A DNA stretch of 17,851 bases from UBA9732 sp963606545 (GCA_963606545.1 CAVCYP010000037.1:1-17851), one strand, 5' to 3'. Numbered from the stretch's first letter, positions 1-7,881 are shown. Notes: generated by a model from the letters alone, not told the origin. A program made the numbers and translations.

Positions 1-21
1 GTTACTTGGCAGTTAACTCTA

Positions 22-77
22 AGTTGGCAAGTGGACAAGGGGGGAGGAGAGCAAGCTTCTCCTTCTTTGCTCCAACT
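22..77 (+). promoter_or_regulatory. Structured leader or upstream terminator before iorA
   Basis: An imperfect long hairpin can be drawn. AGTTGG (22-27) pairs with CCAACT (72-77), CAA (28-30) with TTG (67-69), and GGAGGAGA (43-50) with TCTCCTTC (58-65; one G-U pair) around a 7-nt loop. It is followed by a T-rich stretch at 79-93 and then the iorA ribosome binding site. It could be the terminator of a gene upstream of the window or a 5' leader of iorA. I see no confident promoter in 1-109. Confidence 0.3.
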
Positions 78-109
78 CTTTAGAAAAATTTTTAGGAGAA
101 AGTAGAACA

Positions 110-1879
110 GTGGACAAAGTTATTATGAGTGGCAATGAAGCCATTGCTAGAGGTGTATGGGAAGCAGGTTGTGCTGTAGCCGCTGCCTATCCGGGCACCC
201 CAAGTACAGAAATTCTTGAGAACATCGCGTTATACAAGAAAGATATTTACTGTGAATGGTCTTGTAATGAAAAAGTTGCTTTTGAAATTGCAACAGGTGC
301 ATCAATTGGCGGTGTTAGATCATTTTGTGCATTCAAACACGTTGGTATGAACGTTGCTGCAGACCCTATTTTTACTATGGGCTACACTGGTGTTACGGGC
401 GGACTGGTTTTTGTTTCTGCAGATGATCCAGGTCAGCACAGCTCTCAGAATGAGCAGGATAACAGGCTTTATGCTCCGCATGCCAAGATAGGTATGATGG
501 AACCATCGGATTCTCAGGAATGTAAAGAGTTTGCAAAGGCAGCATATGAGCTTTCCGAGAAGTTCGATATCCCAATGATGATTAGAATGACAACACGTGT
601 TTGCCATGCTAAGGGTCTTGTTGAACTTGCAGATAGAACAGCTTTTGAGCCTATTAAGTACGTTAGAAACACTGCAAAGTATGCAATGCTTCCAGCAAAC
701 GCAAGAAGACGCCATGTTATTAGAGAAGAGCTTCTTGTTAAGATGGAAGAGTATTCCAACAACTGCCCTTACAATAGAGTTGAAAAGAACAATTCAAAGA
801 TTGGAATTATCACTTCTGGTATTTCCTATCAGCATGCAAAGGAAGTCTTTGGAGATACAGCCGATTATCTGAAGATTGGTCTTTCTTATCCACTTCCAAG
901 AAAGATGATGAAGGAATTTGGTAGCAATTACGAGACAGTTTACGTAATTGAAGAAAATGATCCATACCTTGAGAACGTTGTCAAAGAGCTTGGAATTAAG
1001 TGCATTGGAAAGGAGAGAATTCCAATTTGTGGTGAGCTTAATGCCGAGATTATCAGACAGGCTTTAATTGGTGGCAAGAAGCCAGAGCTTTACAGTGTTC
1101 CTGAAGAGATTCCTGGAAGAGCTCCAGCTCTTTGCGCAGGATGTCCTCACAGAGGCTTCTTCTATGCTCTTTCTACAAGACTTAAGAAGATTGTTCCAGT
1201 TGGCGACATTGGTTGTTATGCTCTTGGTATCAACCCTCCTCTTAATGGTTTTGATTACTCAATTTGTATGGGTTCTGGTGCTTCATCAATTATCGGGTTA
1301 GCTAAAGGCCTTGAAGCACAGGGCGATACCAGAAAGGCGTTGGGTATTGTTGGAGATTCAACTTTCTTCCATACAGGTCTAGTTGGCTTGGTAAATATTG
1401 TTGCGTCACAGGCAAATTGTATTTTGGTAGTTGTAGATAACTCAATTACTGCTATGACTGGGCATCAGGATAACCCAGGTACAGCTAAGAATCTCATGGG
1501 TGAGCCAAGTCCAATTGTAGATTTGGTTAAGCTGATTAAGGCAACTGATATTGGTGAAGATAGGGTTTCTGTTGTTCACGCATTGGATCTCAAGGCAGTT
1601 GAAGAGGCTTTGGATAAGGCTATTGCAATTGAAGGACCATACGTAATTGTTACAAAAGAGCCTTGTGTCATGATCAAGGAAATTGCAAAAGCAAGGGGCG
1701 GTCGCCATTGCGTCGTGGATCAGGATAAGTGCAAAAAGTGTAAGGCTTGTATGAAGCTTACATGCCCAGCAATTTCCTTCGTTGACGGAAAGATTCAAAT
1801 TGATGTTTCTCAGTGCACGGGCTGTGGACTTTGCATGCAGATGTGTAAGTTTGGTGCAATTCAGAAGGTGGAGGCATAA
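110..1879 (+). CDS. iorA: Indolepyruvate ferredoxin oxidoreductase, alpha subunit
   Basis: 589 aa, usual family length. With IorB it oxidatively decarboxylates arylpyruvates (indolepyruvate, phenylpyruvate, hydroxyphenylpyruvate) to arylacetyl-CoA and CO2, passing electrons to ferredoxin; cytoplasmic and oxygen-sensitive. The N-terminal pyrimidine-binding part carries AAYPGTPSTE near residue 25. CAGCPH lies at 342-347 and GDIGCYALG near 365. The thiamine-diphosphate motif starts GDSTFF at 415 and continues into the VVDNS region. The C-terminus has two 4Fe-4S motifs: CxxCxxCxxxxCP at 541-553 and CxxCxxCxxxC at 569-579. The start is GTG at 110, with AGGAG at 94-98; the in-frame ATG at 125 is too far from that site. 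It ends one base before iorB. Exact 2-oxoacid preference cannot be read from sequence. Confidence 0.95.
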   Translation: MDKVIMSGNEAIARGVWEAGCAVAAAYPGTPSTEILENIALYKKDIYCEWSCNEKVAFEIATGASIGGVRSFCAFKHVGMNVAADPIFTMGYTGVTGGLVFVSADDPGQHSSQNEQDNRLYAPHAKIGMMEPSDSQECKEFAKAAYELSEKFDIPMMIRMTTRVCHAKGLVELADRTAFEPIKYVRNTAKYAMLPANARRRHVIREELLVKMEEYSNNCPYNRVEKNNSKIGIITSGISYQHAKEVFGDTADYLKIGLSYPLPRKMMKEFGSNYETVYVIEENDPYLENVVKELGIKCIGKERIPICGELNAEIIRQALIGGKKPELYSVPEEIPGRAPALCAGCPHRGFFYALSTRLKKIVPVGDIGCYALGINPPLNGFDYSICMGSGASSIIGLAKGLEAQGDTRKALGIVGDSTFFHTGLVGLVNIVASQANCILVVVDNSITAMTGHQDNPGTAKNLMGEPSPIVDLVKLIKATDIGEDRVSVVHALDLKAVEEALDKAIAIEGPYVIVTKEPCVMIKEIAKARGGRHCVVDQDKCKKCKACMKLTCPAISFVDGKIQIDVSQCTGCGLCMQMCKFGAIQKVEA

Positions 1880-1880
1880 T

Positions 1881-2453
1881 ATGGCAACAAAAAACATTCT
1901 TCTAGTTGGTGTTGGCGGACAGGGAACTATCCTTATTTCAAAGATTCTGTCTGCAGGTTTTGCTAAGCGTGGTTATGACGTGAAGATGAGTGAAATTCAC
2001 GGTATGAGCCAGAGAGGTGGAAGCGTTACAACTCAGATTAAGTTTGGAGACAAAGTCTATGCTCCAAACATGGGTTTTGGTGATGCAGATATGATTATTT
2101 CTTTTGAGAAAATTGAGGCTGCAAGAGCTCTTCCTTATCTGAAGAAGGGTGGAAAACTCATAACTGATACAAGAGAAATTTATCCAATGTCGGTCTTAAC
2201 TGGTGCTGCTCCATATCCACATGACATCATTGAGTCAATCAAGGCTGCTGGTGTTGATGTGATGGTCGTAAATGCCGCTGAGATAGCAGAAAAGTTGGGT
2301 AACATTAAAGCACAGAACATCGTTTTGCTTGGTGCACTTGTTAAGAAGATGGGTCTTGAAGACGTAGATTGGAAGGATCTCATCTCCAAAATGGTGCCTG
2401 CAAAGGCTGTGGATTTGAATATCAGGGCATATGAAGCTGGATATGCGATTTGA
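1881..2453 (+). CDS. iorB: Indolepyruvate ferredoxin oxidoreductase, beta subunit
   Basis: 190 aa, typical for the subunit, which is homologous to the gamma domain of pyruvate:ferredoxin oxidoreductase. It forms the heterodimer with IorA. Visible hallmarks are the glycine-rich GVGGQG near residue 10, the EIHGMSQRGGSV segment near residue 40, and a DADMIISFEKIEA segment near residue 70, all characteristic of this family. The ATG at 1881 is chosen because GGTGGAGG lies just upstream (1867-1874) and the protein then begins exactly at the first beta strand. The reading frame stays open upstream but only as an overlap with iorA. It is followed by a strong hairpin and then ptb. Confidence 0.94.
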   Translation: MATKNILLVGVGGQGTILISKILSAGFAKRGYDVKMSEIHGMSQRGGSVTTQIKFGDKVYAPNMGFGDADMIISFEKIEAARALPYLKKGGKLITDTREIYPMSVLTGAAPYPHDIIESIKAAGVDVMVVNAAEIAEKLGNIKAQNIVLLGALVKKMGLEDVDWKDLISKMVPAKAVDLNIRAYEAGYAI

Positions 2454-2460
2454 CAATTTG

Positions 2461-2489
2461 GCCAGCCTTTAGGGGCTGGCTATTTTCTT
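2461..2489 (+). terminator. Hairpin between iorB and ptb (terminator or attenuator)
   Basis: GCCAGCC (2461-2467) and GGCTGGC (2474-2480) form a perfect 7-bp GC-rich stem with a 6-nt loop, followed by TATTTTCTT. It starts 7 nt after the iorB stop, and the ptb ribosome binding site (GGAG, 2490-2493) comes directly after the T-rich tail. It may be a partial terminator setting the ior:ptb ratio, or an RNA-processing or stability element. The tail has two non-T bases, so termination is probably incomplete. Confidence 0.6.
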
Positions 2490-2500
2490 GGAGTTTGGTG

Positions 2501-3439
2501 ATGGTATATAAAAATTTTGAAGAGATGGCAGAGGCTGTCAAAAAGAATCCTTCTAAGTGCTCTTTGGCTGTTGCTGCAGCAGCTGACGGTGCCGTCATTG
2601 ATGCTGTTTTGATGGCACAGGCAGAAGGAATAATTGAACCAATTCTTGTTGGTGATGCTAAGAAGATAGCTGATTTATTAAGTGAAAGAGGTAAGGATCC
2701 TGCTTCTTACAAAATAGTAAATTGTGAACCGGGCGCTGAAGGTCAGACTGCTGTTGACCTAGTTAACGAAGGGAAGGCTGGGGCTCTTATGAAAGGTCTT
2801 ATGGAAACTAAAGCCTTTCTTGGTCCAATTGTGAAAAAGGAAAACAACCTAAGAACAGGATCCTTAATCACACATTTAGATTTTAAGGCAATTCCAAATT
2901 ATCACAAACTGGTGATGTTTAGTGATGGTGGAATGGTCATGTATCCAAGCTTGGAAGATAAAGCTGCAATTATTAAAAATGCAGTTAACGTTTTCCACGC
3001 TATTGGTTACGAAGATCCAAAGGTTGGTGTTCTCTGCGCTATTGAGAAAGTCAATCCAAAGATGCCTGAGACTCTGGATGGTCAGGCGCTTCAAGAGATG
3101 AACGAACGGGGTGAAATTCCTGGCTGTAAGATTGTTGGTCCTATCTCTTATGATTGTGCCATCAGTAAAGAAATTGCACAGGAAAAGGGCTTCAATTGTC
3201 CGTATTCAGGCGATTTTGATTGTTTGATTTTCCCTAATATTCATGCCGGCAACATTGTTGGTAAGTGTCTCACTGTTACTGCAAAAGCCAAGATGGCGGG
3301 TATTGTTGTTGGTGCAAAAGTTCCTGCAATCATGACAAGTCGTGGGTCCGATGCTTCTGAAAAGTTCAATTCTATTGTTCTTGCAGCCTTGGTTTCACAA
3401 GGTCTTTCAAAAGGTCTTTCAGAAGGAGCTAATGCATGA
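2501..3439 (+). CDS. ptb: Phosphate butyryltransferase (phosphotransbutyrylase family)
   Basis: 312 aa, matching Ptb (about 300 aa) and shorter than full-length phosphate acetyltransferases. The family catalyses acyl-CoA + phosphate = acyl-phosphate + CoA. The family signatures MKGLMETKAFLGPI (near residue 95), HLDFKAIPNYHKLVMFSDGGM (near 125) and the C-terminal FPNIHAGNIVGKCL followed by VPAIMTSRGSDASEKFNS are all present. The start at 2501 follows GGAG at 2490-2493; the open frame extends upstream to 2450 but through the hairpin. The stop overlaps the buk start in an ATGA, so the two are translationally coupled. Paired with Buk it makes a CoA-to-ATP module. The natural acyl group could be butyryl, isobutyryl, isovaleryl or an arylacetyl group; linkage to iorAB favours the products of 2-oxoacid oxidation. 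Confidence 0.88.
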   Translation: MVYKNFEEMAEAVKKNPSKCSLAVAAAADGAVIDAVLMAQAEGIIEPILVGDAKKIADLLSERGKDPASYKIVNCEPGAEGQTAVDLVNEGKAGALMKGLMETKAFLGPIVKKENNLRTGSLITHLDFKAIPNYHKLVMFSDGGMVMYPSLEDKAAIIKNAVNVFHAIGYEDPKVGVLCAIEKVNPKMPETLDGQALQEMNERGEIPGCKIVGPISYDCAISKEIAQEKGFNCPYSGDFDCLIFPNIHAGNIVGKCLTVTAKAKMAGIVVGAKVPAIMTSRGSDASEKFNSIVLAALVSQGLSKGLSEGANA

Positions 3440-4515
3440 AAATTTTAGTTATCAATCCAGGCTCAACTTCAACAAAGATTGCTCTTTATGAAGATGAAAC
3501 CCAGCTTTGGCAGGATAATATTGAGCACGATATTGCTGTTGTTAAATCTTATCCAACAATTTATTCTCAGCTGGATTTTAGATACAACACAATTGTTGAT
3601 TCTGTTAAAAGTCACGGTAATTCTTTAGAGGAACTTGCCTGTGTAATGTCTAGAGGTGGTCTTCTTCCTCCTTTAAAAAGTGGTGCTTATGAAGTAAACG
3701 AGCAAATGCTAGATGTGCTTGAGCATAGACCAATGAACCACCATGCAAGTAATCTTGGTGCTGCCATTGCTCTGAAGATTGCACGTTTGATTGGCAAAAA
3801 GGCTTACATCTATGATCCTGTAACAGTTGATGAGATGATTGATGTTGTCAGAATCACTGGTCTCAAAGAGATTAAGCGTCATGGACAAGGACATAATCTG
3901 AACATGCGTGCTGCCGCTATGAAGTACTGCAGAGAGAACTCTTTGAACTATTCTGAACAGAATCTGATTGTTGCTCATCTTGGTGGTGGAATTACACTTA
4001 CTTTGCAAAGTAAGGGCAGAATCATTGATATGATAAGTGATGATGAAGGCCCATTTAGCCCAGAGCGTGCAGGTCTAATTCCTGATTTTAAATTAGCTAA
4101 GTTCATTGATGTAAATCATTTGGATTATACTCAGACAATGAAAACTCTGCAGAGAAAAGGCGGCCTTACGGCCCTTTTGGGAGTTTCAGATGCTCGTAAG
4201 GTTGAGCAAATGATAGCTGATGGAGATTCTTATGCTGATTTAGTTTACGAGGCTATGGCTCTTACCATTGCCCAGAGCATTGGAAGACTTGCAACAGTTG
4301 TTGATGGAGCTGTAGATCAGATTATTCTCACCGGAGGTATTGCCTACAGCAAGATGTTCTGCGAACGAATTGCCAAGAGAGTGCGTTTTATAGCTCCAGT
4401 GACGGTAATTCCTGGTGAGAATGAAATGCAGGCTCTTGCAAACGGAGCATACAGAGTTCTTACTGGACAGGAGGAGGCTAAGGTTTATGAAGAACCAAAA
4501 GAGCGTCCGTTCTGA
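3436..4515 (+). CDS. buk: Butyrate kinase (branched-chain or short-chain acid kinase)
   Basis: 359 aa, the normal length for Buk. It transfers phosphate between acyl-phosphate and ADP, giving ATP and the free acid, or activates acids in reverse. ASKHA-fold motifs are clear: INPGSTSTKIALYED at residue 6, GGLLPPLKSGAYEVN near 73, HHASNLGAAIA near 98, DPVTVDEM near 127, AHLGGGITLTL near 181, and LTGGIAYSKMF near 293. The start codon overlaps the ptb stop (ATGA). The C-terminal 29 nt overlap the next gene, whose ribosome binding site lies inside buk. Butyrate and isobutyrate or branched-chain kinases are not separable by eye. Confidence 0.92.
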   Translation: MKILVINPGSTSTKIALYEDETQLWQDNIEHDIAVVKSYPTIYSQLDFRYNTIVDSVKSHGNSLEELACVMSRGGLLPPLKSGAYEVNEQMLDVLEHRPMNHHASNLGAAIALKIARLIGKKAYIYDPVTVDEMIDVVRITGLKEIKRHGQGHNLNMRAAAMKYCRENSLNYSEQNLIVAHLGGGITLTLQSKGRIIDMISDDEGPFSPERAGLIPDFKLAKFIDVNHLDYTQTMKTLQRKGGLTALLGVSDARKVEQMIADGDSYADLVYEAMALTIAQSIGRLATVVDGAVDQIILTGGIAYSKMFCERIAKRVRFIAPVTVIPGENEMQALANGAYRVLTGQEEAKVYEEPKERPF

Positions 4516-5158
4516 GTGGATTAAACGAGTTCTATTCTATGTTTTAGGGCTATTTATTTTGGCTTTTGCCGTGTCTATTTCAAAAAAATCGACTTTGGGG
4601 GTTTCTCCGGTTAGCTCTGTTGCAAACTCTATAAGCTTGGCTTTTGATATAGATCTTGGGGTCACTACGGCAATTGTCTTCTGCGTTTATGTCCTTGTAG
4701 AAGTTATCCTGTTGGGAAAAGAGTTCAAAATTATTCAGATTTTGCAGGTTCCATGTGCTGTTATGTTTGGGTATTTTGTCTCTTTTACTGGCTCTTTGAT
4801 AACTGCTTGGGTTCCAGAAACCTACATAGAAAAGTTCTTAATGATTTTACTTTCTACCGTGATGGTTGCTATTGGTTTTAAGCTTTACCTTCATGCAAAT
4901 TTAATTCCACAGGCTGGTGACGGCTTGGTAAATGTCCTTACTGAAAAGACGGGTAAAAGTCAGGCTTTAATTAAGAATATCTTTGATATTTGCAGTGTGG
5001 TTTTGGCAATCATTGTGTCTTTGATTTTTACCGGAAAAATTCAGGGCGTTAGAGAGGGTACTGTCATTGCGGCTCTTGGAGTTGGAAGAGTTCTTGCTAT
5101 CTTGAACAAGTTGGACAATGGAAGAATTCAAAAATTTATTTATGGAGAGAAAAAATGA
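4487..5158 (+). CDS. YczE/YyaS/YitT-like integral membrane protein
   Basis: 223 aa, with about five or six membrane segments: roughly residues 14-32, 57-77, 84-106, 117-138 and 160-181, with a shorter hydrophobic stretch near 190-207. After the first segment comes SKKSTLGVSPVSS, the pattern of the YczE/YyaS/YitT group, followed by a polar loop and LQVPCAVMFGYF. The biochemical role of the family is not established. The start at 4487 is set by AGGAGG at 4469-4474 and overlaps the end of buk. Its own stop overlaps the next start (ATGA), so it is embedded in the 2-oxoacid operon. A role in moving organic acids or responding to them is possible but is only inference from context. Confidence 0.75.
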   Translation: MKNQKSVRSEWIKRVLFYVLGLFILAFAVSISKKSTLGVSPVSSVANSISLAFDIDLGVTTAIVFCVYVLVEVILLGKEFKIIQILQVPCAVMFGYFVSFTGSLITAWVPETYIEKFLMILLSTVMVAIGFKLYLHANLIPQAGDGLVNVLTEKTGKSQALIKNIFDICSVVLAIIVSLIFTGKIQGVREGTVIAALGVGRVLAILNKLDNGRIQKFIYGEKK

Positions 5159-6138
5159 AAAAGATAGTTGTTACAGTTTCACCAAAGAGATTTGAAAGAT
5201 TTGGAATTAATTTTCCAAGTGATTGGCAAGTGAATTTTCTTGATTCAATGTGTACGGAAGATGAGTTAATTGAAGCTTGCAAAGATGTAGAATATTTATT
5301 TACAGGTTCAGACTTTACTGTTTCAAGAAAGGTTATTGAAGCAAGTAAGTTAAAGATGATTCATGTTGAAGGAGTTGGTTTTAATAGAATTGACTGTGAT
5401 GCTGCAAAAGAACATGGGGTTTACGTCTGTAATAACAGAGCTGTAAACAACATTGCTGTTGCAGAGCATACCATAGGTTTGATTCTTGCAGCTCAGCGCA
5501 GAATTGCTCTTACAGACAGACAAATTCATGAAATTGGCTATGGTCCTTGTAAGTATGAATTCTTGGCTCAGGGTGAACATGAATTGTTTGGTAAGACTCT
5601 TGGTCTTGTTGGAATTGGTGCTATTGGAAGAGAAGTTGCAAAACGTGCTAATGCTTTTGGTTGTCATGTCATTTACTATGATGTATTTCCTTTGAAGCCA
5701 GAAGATGAGAAAGCATTAAATGTAACTCAGGTTACTTTGGATGAGTTAATTAAGATTTCTGATATTATCTCTCTTCATGTTCCTGTATTAGATTCAACTT
5801 TCCATATGATTAATGAAGAGCGTCTCTCTCAGATGAAGAAGGATGTAATTTTGGTTAATACTGCAAGAGGTGCAATAATTGACCAAAAGGCTCTCTGTTC
5901 AGCCTTAGAGAATGGAACAATTGGTGCAGCTGCCCTGGATGTTGTTGATCCTGACAGTGCTCCAAGAGATTTGGATATCTTCAATCTCTCTGCAAATGGC
6001 AGAAAGAGATTGACAGTTACTCCACACGTTGGCGGCATGACAGACGAAGCTTTTACAAGAATGCTTAGTAATGCCATTGCTAATTTTGAACGCTGTGAAG
6101 CGGGAGAAAGGCCTGTAAACATTGTTAATGGTTTATGA
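5155..6138 (+). CDS. D-isomer-specific 2-hydroxyacid dehydrogenase
   Basis: 327 aa, the normal length for the family, which interconverts 2-oxoacids and D-2-hydroxyacids with NAD(H). The Rossmann motif GIGAIG lies at 153-158, and the acid ending the following strand (YYD) suggests NAD rather than NADP. The catalytic Arg is R238 (NTARGAI) and the catalytic His is H291 (TPHVGG). At the position of the usual catalytic Glu the sequence has Asp (D267 in ALDVVDPDSA), with spacing from R238 and H291 matching the family. It is the last gene of the ior-ptb-buk operon, with GGAGA at 5144-5148 and an ATGA overlap. In this context it may reduce arylpyruvates or branched 2-oxoacids to hydroxyacids. A 3-phosphoglycerate or glyoxylate/hydroxypyruvate role cannot be excluded. 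Confidence 0.85.
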   Translation: MKKIVVTVSPKRFERFGINFPSDWQVNFLDSMCTEDELIEACKDVEYLFTGSDFTVSRKVIEASKLKMIHVEGVGFNRIDCDAAKEHGVYVCNNRAVNNIAVAEHTIGLILAAQRRIALTDRQIHEIGYGPCKYEFLAQGEHELFGKTLGLVGIGAIGREVAKRANAFGCHVIYYDVFPLKPEDEKALNVTQVTLDELIKISDIISLHVPVLDSTFHMINEERLSQMKKDVILVNTARGAIIDQKALCSALENGTIGAAALDVVDPDSAPRDLDIFNLSANGRKRLTVTPHVGGMTDEAFTRMLSNAIANFERCEAGERPVNIVNGL

Positions 6139-6406
6139 GTTTTAAGGTTCTAATACCTTACATACCATTGAATTATTCTCCTATGAGAACAGATAAACGG
6201 TAGTTGTTTGAATTTGCCTCCCTTTTAAAGTTTTGTTTTGTCTGTTCTAAATGTGTTCTGGTATTGGATAAGAAGGAGTGTAAGCCTAATGATTGTTGTG
6301 TTATCAACAATCTTGCTTCTTCTTTTCCAATGCCTTTTTTGAACAATTTTTCAATTAATTCCCCCAAGCCTTAAGCAATTTGGTTCATTTTTTTGTATAT
6401 ATTTAT
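6139..6406. other. Intergenic region rich in inverted repeats
   Basis: No convincing gene is present. Three nested or adjacent inverted repeats are visible. Bases 6149-6157 pair with 6260-6268 (9 bp, one wobble). AGAACAGA at 6186-6193 pairs with TCTGTTCT at 6241-6248. GATTGTTG at 6291-6298 pairs with CAACAATC at 6305-6312. The last is followed by a pyrimidine-rich stretch (6313-6326) and could terminate the upstream operon. On the minus strand a short frame (6367-6173) opens with TTG only 4 nt after an in-frame TAA and has no recognisable domain; it may be a gene remnant. The stretch just before comEC is very AT-rich and could hold its promoter (TTGGTT 6380-6385, TTATAT 6403-6408). Confidence 0.4.
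6291..6326 (+). terminator. Possible terminator of the ior-ptb-buk operon
   Basis: GATTGTTG (6291-6298) and CAACAATC (6305-6312) form a perfect 8-bp stem with a 6-nt loop, followed by TTGCTTCTTCTTTT. The stem is AT-rich, so this would be a weak terminator. It is the only hairpin with a pyrimidine-rich tail in this gap on the + strand. Confidence 0.35.
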
Positions 6407-7852
6407 ATGAGCAGAAAAATGGCCGTGATTTTATTTTTAACCTCTTTTTTGTTGTCCGGGCTATCTGTTCTATTATGCCTTACAGTCACTGGATGGATGG
6501 GAGTTTTAGTGTCGGTTTTTTTGCTTGGGGTTTCCGGCACACTCCTTCTATCCAGTGCACTTTTTTCTGGAGAGGCGCAATGTTATGACTTTAAACTAAT
6601 TCTTGTTTTTGCTGTTGGCATATTTTTATCTGTAGTTGCCATAAAGCGTTACACAACAGATTTTGGGTTTTCCAAGCAGCGGATTGTGGCTCTTGAGGGG
6701 CGGATGATCTATGATTCATCGTTTTCTAGTTCCGGTAAAGGACTGGTGAGAATATCGGTTCAGAGGTGCTGGGATAACTGCGGAAATAGTGTTTCAGCTA
6801 AGGGGATTGTGGCGGCGGTGGGTAGCCAGAAGGCCGTGGTGACAAGCGGGCTGGAGGTGTATCTTGAGGGCAAGTTTAGCGAGGAGCTTTTTATTTATGA
6901 CTCGTTTCAGGTGAAAAAAAGGAGCTGGGTGAATAATTTTAGGGAGCTTTTGATTGAAAGAATTGAAAAGCGGCTTTATGGAGATAATTATGGGAATAAT
7001 TTTGACGGCCAAAGTCCAGATGAGGCGGCGGTTTTGAGTTCGCTTTTGCTGTTGGGGCGGGCCGAGGACCATGAAATGCCTCTTCAAGAGGTTGCAAAAG
7101 AGTGTGGCTGTTCTCACGTTTTGGCGCTGTCTGGGATGCATTTGAGCGTTTTGGCGTCATTTTGTGCCATCTTTGGCAAGCGAAAGTGGGCAAAGATTCT
7201 CTCCTTTATAATAATTGGGACATTTGTCTTTGTCGCAGGCCCTAGGCCTTCCTTGGTACGTGCTGCCATAATGTTCTTTCTTGGAAAGCGCTTTAGTGCA
7301 AAACAAAAAGTGGTCATGGCTTTCTTAATACAGTGTGTTTTGCTTCCGTTTTCTATGTTGGATTTGGGGTGTTGTTATGGGTATGTATCGGTATTTGCAA
7401 TTCTTTATTTGTGGGATCTTGTGAGAACTCCGGTTGTACAACTTGTTAGAAGTAAGGTTCTGTCCCCCTTTCTTTTGAGTGTAACCGTGCTTATTTTTTG
7501 CGCTCCTGTACAGCTGATAAATGACGGAACTTGGTGTCCTGTATCTATCTTGGTTTCTCCACTTGCCAGCTTTTTAATTACCATTTCAATGGTGTTGGGA
7601 GTAATTTTGCTATCATTTGGTAGATTAGAATTCCTAACTAGGCTTAATAGTTTGGTTTATACAACCTTGCTGAAGCTTTTTGAATTCTTTTCAAAATTTC
7701 CAAAGGCGGGGTGGCTTGGCTATGCAATTATGATTGTTGCTGTTATTGCGTTGGAAGTATTTTGCTTAATTTACAGAAAAAGGAGAAAAGCTAGAGTTAA
7801 AGAGTATCGCTTTAATGCTAAATTTGATTTAAACTTTGAGGAAATGGGTTAG
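6407..7852 (+). CDS. comEC: ComEC/Rec2-type competence membrane channel, short form
   Basis: About 481 aa. ComEC proteins form the inner-membrane channel for single-stranded DNA uptake. The N-terminal ~80 residues hold membrane helices, followed by a soluble OB-like part (DUF4131 region). The Competence domain then begins with SHVLALSGMHLSVL near 237 and AGPRPSLVRAAIMFFLGKR near 278. Further helices follow, with LQ-type loops such as FCAPVQLINDG. The C-terminus ends in a basic helix plus a short tail, and there is no metallo-beta-lactamase domain, which longer ComEC proteins have. The start is uncertain: ATG at 6407 or 6419, or TTG at 6380, none with a good ribosome binding site. It is 29 nt upstream of the amidohydrolase gene. 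Confidence 0.82.
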   Translation: MSRKMAVILFLTSFLLSGLSVLLCLTVTGWMGVLVSVFLLGVSGTLLLSSALFSGEAQCYDFKLILVFAVGIFLSVVAIKRYTTDFGFSKQRIVALEGRMIYDSSFSSSGKGLVRISVQRCWDNCGNSVSAKGIVAAVGSQKAVVTSGLEVYLEGKFSEELFIYDSFQVKKRSWVNNFRELLIERIEKRLYGDNYGNNFDGQSPDEAAVLSSLLLLGRAEDHEMPLQEVAKECGCSHVLALSGMHLSVLASFCAIFGKRKWAKILSFIIIGTFVFVAGPRPSLVRAAIMFFLGKRFSAKQKVVMAFLIQCVLLPFSMLDLGCCYGYVSVFAILYLWDLVRTPVVQLVRSKVLSPFLLSVTVLIFCAPVQLINDGTWCPVSILVSPLASFLITISMVLGVILLSFGRLEFLTRLNSLVYTTLLKLFEFFSKFPKAGWLGYAIMIVAVIALEVFCLIYRKRRKARVKEYRFNAKFDLNFEEMG

Positions 7853-7881
7853 CTTGCAGCTAGCTAAAAGAAGGAGTGCAC

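Noticed and set aside
4155..4178. Hairpin within buk (AAAAG and GGCC arms around TTAC)
   Set aside because: It needs a two-base bulge, lies in conserved coding sequence and has no proper T tract.
6195..6205. Half-site match (AAACGGTAGTT) to the TetR palindrome
   Set aside because: The left arm (CTACC) is missing, and it is not placed at a recognisable promoter. Probably chance.
6173..6367. Minus-strand 64-codon frame in the gap before comEC
   Set aside because: It starts with TTG right after an in-frame TAA, has no convincing ribosome binding site and no recognised domain. At most a remnant.
7849..7867. TTAGCT/AGCTAA inverted repeat between comEC and the amidohydrolase gene
   Set aside because: Short AT-rich stem without a T tract; the genes look co-transcribed.
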